Part shown: positions 18,693 through 27,215 of the stretch, in pieces | Layout of the letters: each line of letters starts with the position of its first letter | How positions within the stretch are numbered: the first letter of the stretch is position 1 | NCBI GenBank assembly: GCA_012960305.1 | Contig: DUBM01000021.1 | Location: 121,338-185,337 of the forward strand | Direction of reading: 5' to 3' | From: Gammaproteobacteria bacterium | GTDB lineage: Bacteria > Pseudomonadota > Gammaproteobacteria > Pseudomonadales > Pseudohongiellaceae | Length of the DNA: 64,000 bases | Program-made: the position numbers and the translations under genes | The notes under the pieces: model-generated | Told to the model about the DNA's origin: nothing | Seen by the model: only the letters and a program-made list of their open reading frames with translations | Database searches by the model: none

Positions 18693-19060
18693 CTATCCTG
18701 TTAGGCGGTGATCTAACACCATTTGTTCTGTTAATGTCATTCCAAATTCTGGCTCGGAAGGGCTAGTAAATAACCATTGTCCACCTTGCTGGCATTGCGT
18801 CTAGAATACTAGAGCCTTTGGGAGGACTTTCAGTCATGTTACAGATGGAGGCGGTTAATGCAATCGGAAAGGCATTCCCAACTGCGATTGTGGAGATCTA
18901 ATGCCAGCCAACATCATGCGCTTAAAATTGCGCGCCCCCTGAGCTTGATCGGTAACAGAACCTCAATTGGTTTGATAGATTTTCGGGCGATCTCGCTCAG
19001 TGCCACCAAGCAGTCCATAGACTGGCATACCTGTGTTTTTAAGGGCCGTACTCCTTACTT
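18693..19060 (-). pseudogene. Decayed mandelate racemase / enolase-superfamily gene
   Basis: No intact ORF, but two minus-strand pieces read as this superfamily. One (18963 to about 19050) gives LKNTGMPVYGLLGGTERDR, matching the highly conserved (K)-x-G-x-P-V-Y-x-LLGG-x-x-R-D-R segment that ends the N-terminal domain, followed by KIYQTN and a TGA. Another (18693 to about 18785) gives GGQWLFTSPSEPEFGMTL and a short tail, resembling the C-terminus of such proteins. The pieces lie in different frames with stops between them, and the catalytic barrel is gone, so this is a deletion-rich remnant. The call rests on the LLGG motif; the second piece is less certain. Confidence 0.5.
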
Positions 19061-19120
19061 TTGACACTGAAATAAATTGAACTAATAAAATTTACCGAAT
19101 CACTAGAGAAATTCAGGCAA

Positions 19121-20335
19121 TTAATTAGCACTAACTTCCTGCCCACTTTCTAGTTCGAATAGTGCTCGCAATATTCGGCGCCACTGGATGTACTGTTCTT
19201 CCATGGTGCCACTTAATCCGTGAACATCTTTATTTAAATCCAGAATAGCCGGCGCTATTTCTCGATTAAAGCCAGAAGCCAACTCTCTAAACTCCTGCTG
19301 ATATATTTTGCTCCAACGATAACGGTCGTAACGTTGAGTAAGAGATAGGAAACTTCTGGAGCGGCCATATTGATCAGGGTTGAATGCACGTTGAGCAGTG
19401 TTTTCTTCCTCGTTGATTTGATCAAATGAGTAACGTCGCCAGATGATGTAAGCAACCTGCATTTCATTGTGCAGGGCTTCGTAATATTGATCTACTGTAT
19501 CGATAAACAGATGATGACGAAGTCGCATGTCCTCGATGCGGGCCAACATAGGATCATTTTCTGCGAGCAAACTGGATACTAGCAATCTACCATCGATGGT
19601 TTTGTTCAAGGTGTAGCTAAAGGTCTCGGGCGAAAGGTCATTGGCATAGACCATTTGAGAAACTCGACGCAGGTCAACAAGGTTCGAAGTATCGAAAGTT
19701 TTTTTAACTGCCAGCAAATCATTAGCAATTTGGTCATAGATATCCTGGAAAGGATCAACAAAGCCAGTAGCATCGAATTGGTTGGCATTGGTAAACCGGG
19801 TTGATGCGGGATAGTCGCTTTCATAGGCTGCATCAGCATAAACTTTATCCAGCCACAATCTCCCAGTGCTGTCCTCTGCTTGGATCTGCAAGTGTAAATC
19901 AATGCCATCAGATTTTAGTACTGTACCTTTTATCTGAAGATCTAGAGAGGGGTCGAATTCAGGTAAGACTCGCACTGCCCCCCATTGATTTGAATCCAGT
20001 AACGTGTCGCGAAGCACATAAGGTAGATAATGAGTTTCGTTGTCCCGAATCTCGGCGAAAACCCAGTCGCCGAATCTTTGAGCGTCCTGCCCATTCGGTT
20101 GAGTTTCAAAGACAAGTACTCCGATATCTAATTGCTGTTCTGGCGCTGGAGTATCAATACTCCGATTAAGTGTAACGCTACCAACCGGAGGAATAAGAAT
20201 CACTTTGGGCTCGATCGCAGTTTGTCCACATGCTGTCAACAGTAAGCAAATGCAAAGAAAAAAGGTTGGAGACGCACGAAACTTAAAAGAGGGTGGGGTA
20301 CTAAAAAAGATGTGTGAAGTCAGGCGCGAAAACAT
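19121..20335 (-). CDS. Lipoprotein of unknown function (404 aa)
   Basis: A basic and hydrophobic leader ends in the lipobox LLTAC (Cys about 36), so it is a membrane lipoprotein. The N-terminal half reads as a beta-rich domain that starts with DIGVLVFETQPNGQDAQRFGDWVFAEI and resembles the GNA1162/LpoB-like folds that bind envelope partners; this is a loose impression. The C-terminal half is helical, with many aromatic and charged residues (YIIWRRYSFDQINEEEN, RYDRYRWSKIYQQEFREL). It starts 9 bp after the stop of the 20345-21151 gene, so the two form an operon and are likely functional partners. No catalytic motif is seen. Confidence 0.7.
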   Translation of the reverse strand: MFSRLTSHIFFSTPPSFKFRASPTFFLCICLLLTACGQTAIEPKVILIPPVGSVTLNRSIDTPAPEQQLDIGVLVFETQPNGQDAQRFGDWVFAEIRDNETHYLPYVLRDTLLDSNQWGAVRVLPEFDPSLDLQIKGTVLKSDGIDLHLQIQAEDSTGRLWLDKVYADAAYESDYPASTRFTNANQFDATGFVDPFQDIYDQIANDLLAVKKTFDTSNLVDLRRVSQMVYANDLSPETFSYTLNKTIDGRLLVSSLLAENDPMLARIEDMRLRHHLFIDTVDQYYEALHNEMQVAYIIWRRYSFDQINEEENTAQRAFNPDQYGRSRSFLSLTQRYDRYRWSKIYQQEFRELASGFNREIAPAILDLNKDVHGLSGTMEEQYIQWRRILRALFELESGQEVSAN

Positions 20336-20344
20336 TAGATTGCC

Positions 20345-21151
20345 CTATTCTAATATTGTGGTCTGGCTGCAAACTTTGCCGCGAGTAATCGTCTGGGTGC
20401 AGTTGAATGGACCCGAGGAAGCATCATAGCGATTAAAGGCTTGAATCAAATTAAACGGAGCTGAATCTCGACTAGAAATACTAACCACCATTCTCAATAC
20501 CTTGGTATTGGAAGAGACGCTAAAGCGATGCATGATGTCTAAATCTCCGGGTAGTGCGGTACGAAACACAAGTTGCTGTCTGTCCCAGCCGCACATCTCC
20601 GCGCCATGGTCGCTGGAAAAAGTTTCAGTTGGGCCTTCTGCCAGGGTACACACCAAATCAGCTTCACCACGGCGCTCGATCCGGACCTCGTTTCGATCTT
20701 GATAAATCTCCATGGTGGTTTGGCGGCTTACGTATTCAGCCAGCCGTGCCAGGTCAACTATGCTCGAGCCACGAGCACGACTGGAATTAAGGTTGATATT
20801 ACCTATGGATACCGAAGGGCCTAACACGCCAGCGCCGCCGGTAGACTGTATCGCCGAGCGTTCCTGGCGAATAGTCATCATCCGACTGAGTTCATCTTCC
20901 CACTTGTCGCTGCGTTGGAAGTCCTTTTCCCATGAGCCAGAAAAGTTAAGTCGCAATGGATTATCGAGATTTAGTCTAGGTAGATGTTCAATTTCGGCAA
21001 CAGCATCGCCAACATCTGCAGGAGCGCCTAATATTGCTTCCTGGGCGAAAATTTGGCCTGTGCCGCCGCCACTAGTCGTAGCCACAGCAAAGGCTAGGGC
21101 TAGAGCCTTAGAACCGTTAAAAGAGTATTTTTTGAGCCACTTAACCATCAT
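20345..21151 (-). CDS. Exported protein of unknown function, partner of the adjacent lipoprotein
   Basis: 268 aa. A long leader with a hydrophobic core (ALALAFAVATTSGGG) ends near IFAQ, which suggests export. The mature part has LNFSGSWEKDFQRSDKWEDELSRM and a basic-acidic segment MEIYQDRNEVRIERRGEADLVC. This is the pattern of a small beta domain measuring residual compounds: an F-S-G-x-W opening like lipocalin/META-type domains. Four Cys are spread over the C-terminal half. It begins with two consecutive ATGs and a poor ribosome site. First gene of a two-gene operon with the lipoprotein at 19121-20335. Family not identified. Confidence 0.65.
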   Translation of the reverse strand: MMVKWLKKYSFNGSKALALAFAVATTSGGGTGQIFAQEAILGAPADVGDAVAEIEHLPRLNLDNPLRLNFSGSWEKDFQRSDKWEDELSRMMTIRQERSAIQSTGGAGVLGPSVSIGNINLNSSRARGSSIVDLARLAEYVSRQTTMEIYQDRNEVRIERRGEADLVCTLAEGPTETFSSDHGAEMCGWDRQQLVFRTALPGDLDIMHRFSVSSNTKVLRMVVSISSRDSAPFNLIQAFNRYDASSGPFNCTQTITRGKVCSQTTILE

Positions 21152-21476
21152 TTCTCTATAATACGTCAGTCGCTACAATATTGTAGCCCTTCGTTACTAT
21201 ACGCAGGCGTTCCACTAAGTATGCAGGTCTGCGGTATTGAGGAAATTTCCTCAGTTTTTGTGCTGATTGCGGGCTCGCTGTCACAACTAAAATTCGTTCT
21301 CCATGAACCTATTACGAACAGCCATTTTTCGAGTGAGTTGATTTTGTGCTTGAGATAAGCAGTAACAGGGAGCATGGACTTTCGATGATAGTGATTTTAT
21401 GCTGCAATCAGTACTATTGCTGTGTTCTCAATTGCAACCGGTCCTTGAATAATAATTCCAATAGGAGGTATTTAGC

Positions 21477-22346
21477 GTGCCAAAACCTAACCGAGTCAAA
21501 TTCCAATTTATTTCTCTGTTTGCAATCCTGCTCATCACGCCTTTGCTTAGCGCCCAGCAAGATTTCAGTGCAGTAGAAATAGTTCCACATCATGTTGCTG
21601 GCAGTTTCTATTATCTTGAAGGTGCAGGTGGCAACATCGGACTATCTGTTGGAGAAGATGGCGTAATAATGATTGATGACCAATTTGCGCCACTCACAGA
21701 TAAGATAATTGCCGCGATATCCCAACTCAATAACGGTGAGATTCGTTTTCTTATCAATACTCATGTCCATGGCGATCATACTGGCGGCAACGAGAATATG
21801 GGTAAGAGAGGAGTGTTGATTCTTGCGCGCGATGAAGTTCGAGTTCGACTCAGCGAACAATCCCCTGAGGAAGCTTTGCCAGTACTAACTTATAACGACA
21901 CGATAACAATCCATCTAAACGGTGAGGAAGTGCATGCATTCTCGGTTTCTCCGGCTCATACTGATGGTGATTCCTTTATTCACTTCCGAACCTCTGATGT
22001 TATTCACACCGGCGATGTTTTTCGCACTACAGCTTTTCCAGTCATCGACACTAATAATGGGGGCACACTTAATGGCACTTTGGCCGCTCTTGGCAGATTG
22101 ATAGGAGTTGCTGGCCCTGACACTAAAATTGTTCCTGGACATGGAGTAGTTTCTAATCGTATGGACGTCATAGGATTTCGTGACATGATTCTAGATGTAA
22201 AGTCCCGAGTTGAGCCCATGATTGCGCAAGGAATGAGCTATGATCAGGTTTCTGCAGCAGATCCAACCAGCGCTTACAATGCTAGATATGGCGATTCAGA
22301 AAGGTTTCTTCGGGCCCTCTATTCTGAACTGAGCGGACAACCCTAA
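21477..22346 (+). CDS. Exported MBL-fold metallo-hydrolase
   Basis: 289 aa with a signal peptide (cleavage near LLSAQQ) and the metallo-beta-lactamase fold. Zn-binding motif H-x-H-x-D-H is present in NTHVHGDHTGGN, followed by a later His in SPAHTDGDSF, an Asp-containing VIHTGDVF and the final His in VPGHG. These ligands are all intact. The family includes B3-like lactamases, quorum-quenching lactonases and broad exported hydrolases, and I cannot choose among them. The start is a GTG with a near-consensus AGGAGG 8 nt upstream, which decides the start. The esterase gene follows 58 bp downstream on the same strand. Confidence 0.88.
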   Translation: MPKPNRVKFQFISLFAILLITPLLSAQQDFSAVEIVPHHVAGSFYYLEGAGGNIGLSVGEDGVIMIDDQFAPLTDKIIAAISQLNNGEIRFLINTHVHGDHTGGNENMGKRGVLILARDEVRVRLSEQSPEEALPVLTYNDTITIHLNGEEVHAFSVSPAHTDGDSFIHFRTSDVIHTGDVFRTTAFPVIDTNNGGTLNGTLAALGRLIGVAGPDTKIVPGHGVVSNRMDVIGFRDMILDVKSRVEPMIAQGMSYDQVSAADPTSAYNARYGDSERFLRALYSELSGQP

Positions 22347-22404
22347 TAAGCAAAATATCTCGATAAGCTATTTATAATTTCTATTCAAGACCATGTGAGC
22401 GCAG

Positions 22405-23652
22405 ATGAAATCTAAAACCAGACTAGTTCAATTACTATTAGCTTGCAGTGTGTTATTTGCCAAGCAAATTGTTTTAGCTGCAGATAGTGGTGACTTATTG
22501 GCAATTTTTTGGCAGGCCGAAACTACAACACAACTGCAAAATAGTCGTGAACAGTTAATAAACGAAGCTGGAGATGCGGACACGCTTTATCAATGGTTAC
22601 GGGCTGGGCCAAACTATTCCGCTGATGTGCCAAAGGGTCAACAAGAAAGTGCTCGAGTCACTGCAGATGGGACTCGTTTTCCCTACGTTTTCCTAATTCC
22701 TAAAACTTACAATCCAGCTACTAGTTATCCAGTGGAATTCATATTACATGGTGGTGTAAGTCGTCCTGAATGGGAAGCTGGCGGTGGTTGGTGGCGTCGA
22801 GGTTACGATTCACTTAAGCAGGAAGATCGCATCATCGTCGTGCCAGCATCATGGATAGATGCTTTTTGGTGGCATGAGAATCAAGCAGAGAGCCTACCGG
22901 AAATTCTCAAAACTCTTAAACGAACTTACAACATCGATGATAATCGTGTAAGCCTGAGCGGTGTCTCCGATGGTGGCACCGGAGTGTATTTCTTTGCCTT
23001 TAAACAACCAACACCCTGGTCGGTTTTTCTCCCATATATTGGTCATCCAGGAGTATTGAGAAATCCTCAAAGTGGCGGTGGTTATAGTTTGTATTTTGAA
23101 AATCTTATGAATAAACCCCTCTACATAGTTAATGGAGAAAACGATCGGCTTTATCCCGTATCTGCAGTACAGCCCTTTATTGACATCCTCGACGAAGTTG
23201 GCGTGAATCATATCTTCAAAGCAATCGCTGGTGGTGGCCACAATACCGACTGGCTCCCCGATGAAAAGCCGATGATTGAAGAATTCAAGTCGGCCAATCC
23301 TCGAGATGCGTTTCCAGAAAATGTGCAATGGGTTGCCGATCGCACCGATAAATATAATCGCAATCTGTGGATCAGAGTAGATGGTCTTAATAGCGCAAAT
23401 AACCAGGGATTAGTGCAGGCAACTCGGCAAGGAAATTTGATTGATGTTACTGCGCGTGGTGTAACTGAATTTACTCTATTGCTAAATCCTGAGGAGGTAG
23501 ATTTTTCTAAAGAAGTAGAAGTCAGAGTAAACTCCGAAGAAGTATTTAACGCCCGCGTTAGTCAGAGCATGGAAACACTTTTAGATTGGGCTGCAGAAGA
23601 TTTGGATAAATCAATGCTGTATACCGTGGAGCTCCTTATTAGTGGTTACTAG
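22405..23652 (+). CDS. Exported alpha/beta hydrolase (esterase/depolymerase-like)
   Basis: 415 aa with signal peptide (cleavage near VLAAD). The catalytic domain has the oxyanion region VEFILHGGVSRPEWEAGGGWW, the nucleophile elbow G-V-S-D-G-G (a variant of G-x-S-x-G, in SLSGVSDGGTGVYFF), an Asp candidate in NGENDRLYP and the catalytic His in AGGGHNTDWLPD. This arrangement is like PHB-depolymerase/Esterase-D-type hydrolases. A beta-rich C-terminal segment of about 100 residues may bind substrate. Likely co-transcribed with the upstream MBL hydrolase. Substrate unknown. Confidence 0.82.
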   Translation: MKSKTRLVQLLLACSVLFAKQIVLAADSGDLLAIFWQAETTTQLQNSREQLINEAGDADTLYQWLRAGPNYSADVPKGQQESARVTADGTRFPYVFLIPKTYNPATSYPVEFILHGGVSRPEWEAGGGWWRRGYDSLKQEDRIIVVPASWIDAFWWHENQAESLPEILKTLKRTYNIDDNRVSLSGVSDGGTGVYFFAFKQPTPWSVFLPYIGHPGVLRNPQSGGGYSLYFENLMNKPLYIVNGENDRLYPVSAVQPFIDILDEVGVNHIFKAIAGGGHNTDWLPDEKPMIEEFKSANPRDAFPENVQWVADRTDKYNRNLWIRVDGLNSANNQGLVQATRQGNLIDVTARGVTEFTLLLNPEEVDFSKEVEVRVNSEEVFNARVSQSMETLLDWAAEDLDKSMLYTVELLISGY

Positions 23653-24112
23653 AAAGCCGCGAAGTTCTGACGCTATAGTGGGATAGGACACATCTTTATT
23701 CCTCTATTGTTAGAACTGAAGTATATAATTTATCGGAGGTTTATGTATTTTCTTTGCTATTCTCGCAAGCTCCAAATTATAGAATAGGCTATTGATTTAT
23801 ATTGTTAATTCTTCATTTTATTAAGGGCAAACCAAGCAAAATTATCTGTACAAGATTGCTCGACAGAGGCTGCATCTCGGCTCGCAGGTTGTTGCTAGCT
23901 AATTCAACTTGCAGAAGCAGGAATAGAGGAGAAAAATTAGCCGCGGCATTAATATCGTACGCACAGGCGAAAGTTAGAAATCTAATAAGCCTTCCGCTAA
24001 CGTCTAAAACTATTCCCAACAAAATTGCCTCCAATAACCACTTGATCAATCCCTTTCTTTGATGGTCAGGTCGATAGTGACCATTATCTATGGAATTAGT
24101 ACACTCTACCCC
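23653..24112. other. Intergenic stretch before malate synthase G
   Basis: 460 bp with no gene I can support. It contains a GGAGG followed at 23743 by a 14-codon plus-strand mini-ORF (MYFLCYSRKLQ...), and a minus-strand frame of 78 codons (23813-24049) with two hydrophobic stretches but a TTG start and no proper ribosome site. The malate synthase promoter and leader must lie in the right part. Confidence 0.4.
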
Positions 24113-26278
24113 ATGGGAAATAGAATTCAGAAGGGCGGCTTACAAGTTGCCTCAGAACTGGCAAGGTTTATAGATGAAGAATTATTACCTTCACTGCAAC
24201 TTAGTGGAGAAATTTTTTGGTCAGGGTTCGAATCGCTCATCTATCAACTATCTGATCGAAATCAACAGCTATTGCACACGCGAAATCAACTGCAAGAAAA
24301 AATTGATCATTGGCATCGCTCCCATCCAGGCAAAATCAATCTTCAAGAGTACAAGAAATTCTTAAGAGAAATCTCTTACCTAATCGACGTTGGTGATGAC
24401 TTTTCTATTACTACTGAAAATATTGATAACGAGATAGCCTTCCAGGCAGGGCCCCAGCTAGTCGTGCCGGTAAAAAATGCTCGCTTTGCACTAAACGCGG
24501 CCAACGCCCGTTGGGGTAGTCTCTACGATGCGCTTTATGGAACCGATGTTATTCCTGAAACAGACGGGGCCGAAAGAGCCGGCGAATATAATCCCATTCG
24601 CGGCGCAAAGGTCATTGAATATGCCCGTGAATTCTTGGATCTTGCTTGCCCTTTAGTTGACGAGAGCCACAAAAGCGTTTTGGCTTATTCCATCGTACAA
24701 GGCGAGCTGCAAGCAAAGTGCGGTTCATCATCAACAACTTTGCAAGACAATACCCAACTAAAAGGCTATCGCGGTCAGGCCGAGCAGCCTAGCTCATTCC
24801 TATTTCTCAATAATAACTTGCACATCGAAATTCAGATCGACCCGAAATCCCAGATCGGACAAACAGACAAGGCAGGAGTCAAAGACATAGTTCTAGAAGC
24901 AGCCATTACCGCTATTCAGGACTGTGAAGATTCCGTGGCAGCAGTAGACGCCGCAGATAAAGTTGATGTCTATCGTAATTGGCTGGGATTAATTCGAGGC
25001 GATCTGAAAGAATCGTTTCTTAAAACAGGTTCTTCAAAAACTAGAGTACTTGAGAAGGACCGAGACTTTACTTCCTTAAACGGGGAGAGTTTCTCCTTGC
25101 AAGGAAGAAGTCTATTACTGGTTCGAAACGTCGGCCATTTAATGAGAAATCCTGCCATCATTGATGGTCAGGGCAAAGAAGTTTTTGAAGGCATAATGGA
25201 TGCTGTTATTACCGCGGCAGTAGGATCTATCGATGTCAACAAGTTGAATCTGCTGAGCAATTCTAGGTGTGGCAGTATTTACATCGTTAAACCGAAGATG
25301 CACGGTCCAGATGAAGTAGCTTTTACTTCTGAACTTTTTGCTGCTGTAGAAAAATTATTAGATATGGCACCGAATACAATTAAAGTCGGCATCATGGATG
25401 AAGAGCGACGAACATCAGTTAATTTAAAGGAATGTATTCGAGCAGCGAAAGACAGAGTAGCGTTTATTAATACCGGTTTCCTCGACCGTACCGGAGATGA
25501 AATACATACCAGCATGGCGGCAGGCGCTATGGTGCCAAAGGCAGAAATGAAGACCACCGCTTGGATATCTTCCTACGAGGATAATAATGTCGATGTTGGC
25601 CTGGCTTGTGGTCTGCAGGGAAGAGCACAGATTGGTAAAGGTATGTGGGCCATGCCGGATCTAATGGCGAGGATGATGGATGAGAAGATCGGTCATCCTC
25701 TGGCTGGTGCAAATACCGCATGGGTGCCTTCACCTACTGCCGCCGTATTGCATGCTTTACACTATCATCATGTTAATGTGCAGGCACAGCAAGAAGAATT
25801 GCGATCGAGAACGCCAGCGTCATTAGATGAACTACTAACAATTCCAGTTTTGGAAGATCCATTATCTCAAAGCGCGGAAAAAATCCAACATGAACTAGAC
25901 AACAATGCCCAGGGAATTCTGGGCTATGTAGTGCGTTGGATAGACCAGGGCATTGGTTGTTCTAAAGTGCCTGACATTGATAATATTGGTTTGATGGAAG
26001 ATCGCGCCACATTAAGAATATCAAGTCAACATATTGCTAATTGGATAGTCCATGAAGTGTGTAGCGAATCCCAAGTCAGGCAGACACTTGAGAAAATGGC
26101 AGCGGTTGTAGATCAACAAAATGTTCACGATCCGCTCTATCAAGCCATGGTTGGTAATTTCGAAAACTCGATTGCTTTCCAAGCAGCTTGCGACTTGGTG
26201 TTTAAGGGAACCGAGCAGCCCAATGGGTATACGGAACCATTATTACACGCACGAAGAATCAAGAAAAAGACCAGTTAA
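24113..26278 (+). CDS. glcB: Malate synthase G
   Basis: Condenses glyoxylate with acetyl-CoA to malate in the cytoplasm (glyoxylate and glycolate assimilation). I start at the ATG at 24113, giving 721 aa, close to the 723 aa of the E. coli enzyme; the extra upstream codons from 24059 have no counterpart. Family landmarks: AGPQLVVPVKNARFALNAANARWGSLYDALYGTD, here cited by its ends; MRNPAI; MHGPDEVAFTSELFAAVE; GIMDEERRTS (Mg-ligand Glu); NTGFLDRTGDEIHTSM (Mg-ligand Asp); and MEDRATLRISSQHIANW, holding the catalytic Asp region. All appear intact. Isocitrate lyase is not in the window. The start is not decided by a ribosome site. Confidence 0.95.
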   Translation: MGNRIQKGGLQVASELARFIDEELLPSLQLSGEIFWSGFESLIYQLSDRNQQLLHTRNQLQEKIDHWHRSHPGKINLQEYKKFLREISYLIDVGDDFSITTENIDNEIAFQAGPQLVVPVKNARFALNAANARWGSLYDALYGTDVIPETDGAERAGEYNPIRGAKVIEYAREFLDLACPLVDESHKSVLAYSIVQGELQAKCGSSSTTLQDNTQLKGYRGQAEQPSSFLFLNNNLHIEIQIDPKSQIGQTDKAGVKDIVLEAAITAIQDCEDSVAAVDAADKVDVYRNWLGLIRGDLKESFLKTGSSKTRVLEKDRDFTSLNGESFSLQGRSLLLVRNVGHLMRNPAIIDGQGKEVFEGIMDAVITAAVGSIDVNKLNLLSNSRCGSIYIVKPKMHGPDEVAFTSELFAAVEKLLDMAPNTIKVGIMDEERRTSVNLKECIRAAKDRVAFINTGFLDRTGDEIHTSMAAGAMVPKAEMKTTAWISSYEDNNVDVGLACGLQGRAQIGKGMWAMPDLMARMMDEKIGHPLAGANTAWVPSPTAAVLHALHYHHVNVQAQQEELRSRTPASLDELLTIPVLEDPLSQSAEKIQHELDNNAQGILGYVVRWIDQGIGCSKVPDIDNIGLMEDRATLRISSQHIANWIVHEVCSESQVRQTLEKMAAVVDQQNVHDPLYQAMVGNFENSIAFQAACDLVFKGTEQPNGYTEPLLHARRIKKKTS

Positions 26279-26391
26279 GAATGTAATTCTTTAACCGCTT
26301 GGGCTGCAATCACCTGCCACGCAATATTTCGTTTTAGTTGAAGTTCAAATTTATTCCTGATTAATACGAAAAACATTTAGGAGATAATAAA

Positions 26392-26621
26392 ATGAGCAAG
26401 TTAACAAAAGGGTAACTTATAAAGACGGCAAACAAGATGGCCTATTCGAGAGCTATTCTCAGAATGGAGCGCTGGAGCTTAGAGAGAATTACAAAGATGG
26501 TGAACTTGATGGTTTGCGGGAAGAGTATCGTGAGGATGGAACGCTGGAATATAGAATGGATTTCAAAGATGGCGAACTGTTAAGGGGTTGTGGTGGGCCG
26601 GGTTGCACAGACTTTAACTAG
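26392..26621 (+). pseudogene. MORN/YwqK-type repeat protein with a frameshift after codon 6
   Basis: An ATG with a good AGGAG site (8 nt spacing) opens MSKLTK and meets TAA after GGG. One frame over, reading begins at once with RVTYKDGKQDGLFESY and runs through about three Y-x-D-G-x-x-x-G-x-x-x-x-Y-x-x-x-G repeats (FESYSQNGALELRENYKDG, LREEYREDGTLEYRMDFKDG) to LLRGCGGPGCTDFN and TAG. The two frames meet at the run ACAAAAGGG, a typical slip site. So either one base has been lost here, or ribosomes shift -1. About 76 residues when joined. YwqK-like repeats occur in small antitoxin-like and membrane-associated proteins; function unknown. Confidence 0.6.
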
Positions 26622-26825
26622 CTTATCCCCTCCATCCTCTTACGCACGATCTCAAGTATAGCTTCTCTCCGTTCTTCCCTGACCAGGTTATGCAAATACG
26701 ACAACTGCACTGCTGCAACTGACATACCCCCAGACGAAAGCTTCTGGATTGTTGCAATTTTAGTGGCCACAGATCCAATTGTTGTAGTATCGTTTCAGAC
26801 GTTTTGAACCTGATGAGGAAATAAA

Positions 26826-27215
26826 ATGAGGATACTCATTCATTGCCTGACGATGACCGGTCTCATTGCTTGTGCAGCTAGTGCTGCAGCCCATCACAGT
26901 TTTGCTGCAGAATTTTCCTATGAACTCTTCGGCACCAAAGAAGGAAAGGTTGTCGAGGTGCACTACGTTAATCCTCATGCCCGTATTTTCTTCGCTGTTA
27001 AAAATGAAAACGATGAAGAGGAAATATGGGATGCCCAGACCTTTCCCCCCGCAACCCTGCTCGGCCAAGGCTGGCGCAGGGGCACTATTAAGGTAGGTGA
27101 CCGAATTATTCTCCAAGGCAACCTAGGACTAGAAAACAGCCGCAAGCTGTGGATCAGCACAATGACTCTGGAGAATGGCACAGTCATTTACCCTAATGGG
27201 GGAAGAGATAATTGA
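26826..27215 (+). CDS. DUF6152-family exported protein
   Basis: 129 aa with signal peptide (MRILIHCLTMTGL..., cleavage around AAA-HHSF). It carries the family hallmarks: HHSFAAEF immediately after the leader, then G-x-V-x-x-V-x-(Y/W)-x-NPHA-x-(I/x)-F, a W-D-A-Q-like strand, and a basic G-W-R-R-G-T-I-K-V-GD-R-I segment near the C-terminus, giving a small OB-like beta barrel. The His pair at the mature N-terminus could bind copper, as HHSF-starting proteins invite, but that is inference. GAGGAAATAAA precedes the ATG. The next gene overlaps by 4 bp, so they are translationally coupled. Confidence 0.85.
   Translation: MRILIHCLTMTGLIACAASAAAHHSFAAEFSYELFGTKEGKVVEVHYVNPHARIFFAVKNENDEEEIWDAQTFPPATLLGQGWRRGTIKVGDRIILQGNLGLENSRKLWISTMTLENGTVIYPNGGRDN

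Noticed and set aside
18858..19064. 68-codon plus-strand ORF
   Set aside because: Antisense to the enolase-superfamily remnant; no ribosome site.
21166..21375. 69-codon minus-strand ORF upstream of the lipoprotein operon
   Set aside because: No ribosome site and no protein-like pattern; it covers the likely promoter region.
23813..24049. 78-codon hydrophobic minus-strand ORF before malate synthase
   Set aside because: TTG start without proper spacing to a ribosome site; hydrophobicity alone is weak evidence.
26618..26770. 50-codon minus-strand frame after the MORN gene (GTG start)
   Set aside because: The C-terminal half looks protein-like (LVREERREAILEIVRKRM), but there is no ribosome site and no homologue I recognise; left out for lack of support.
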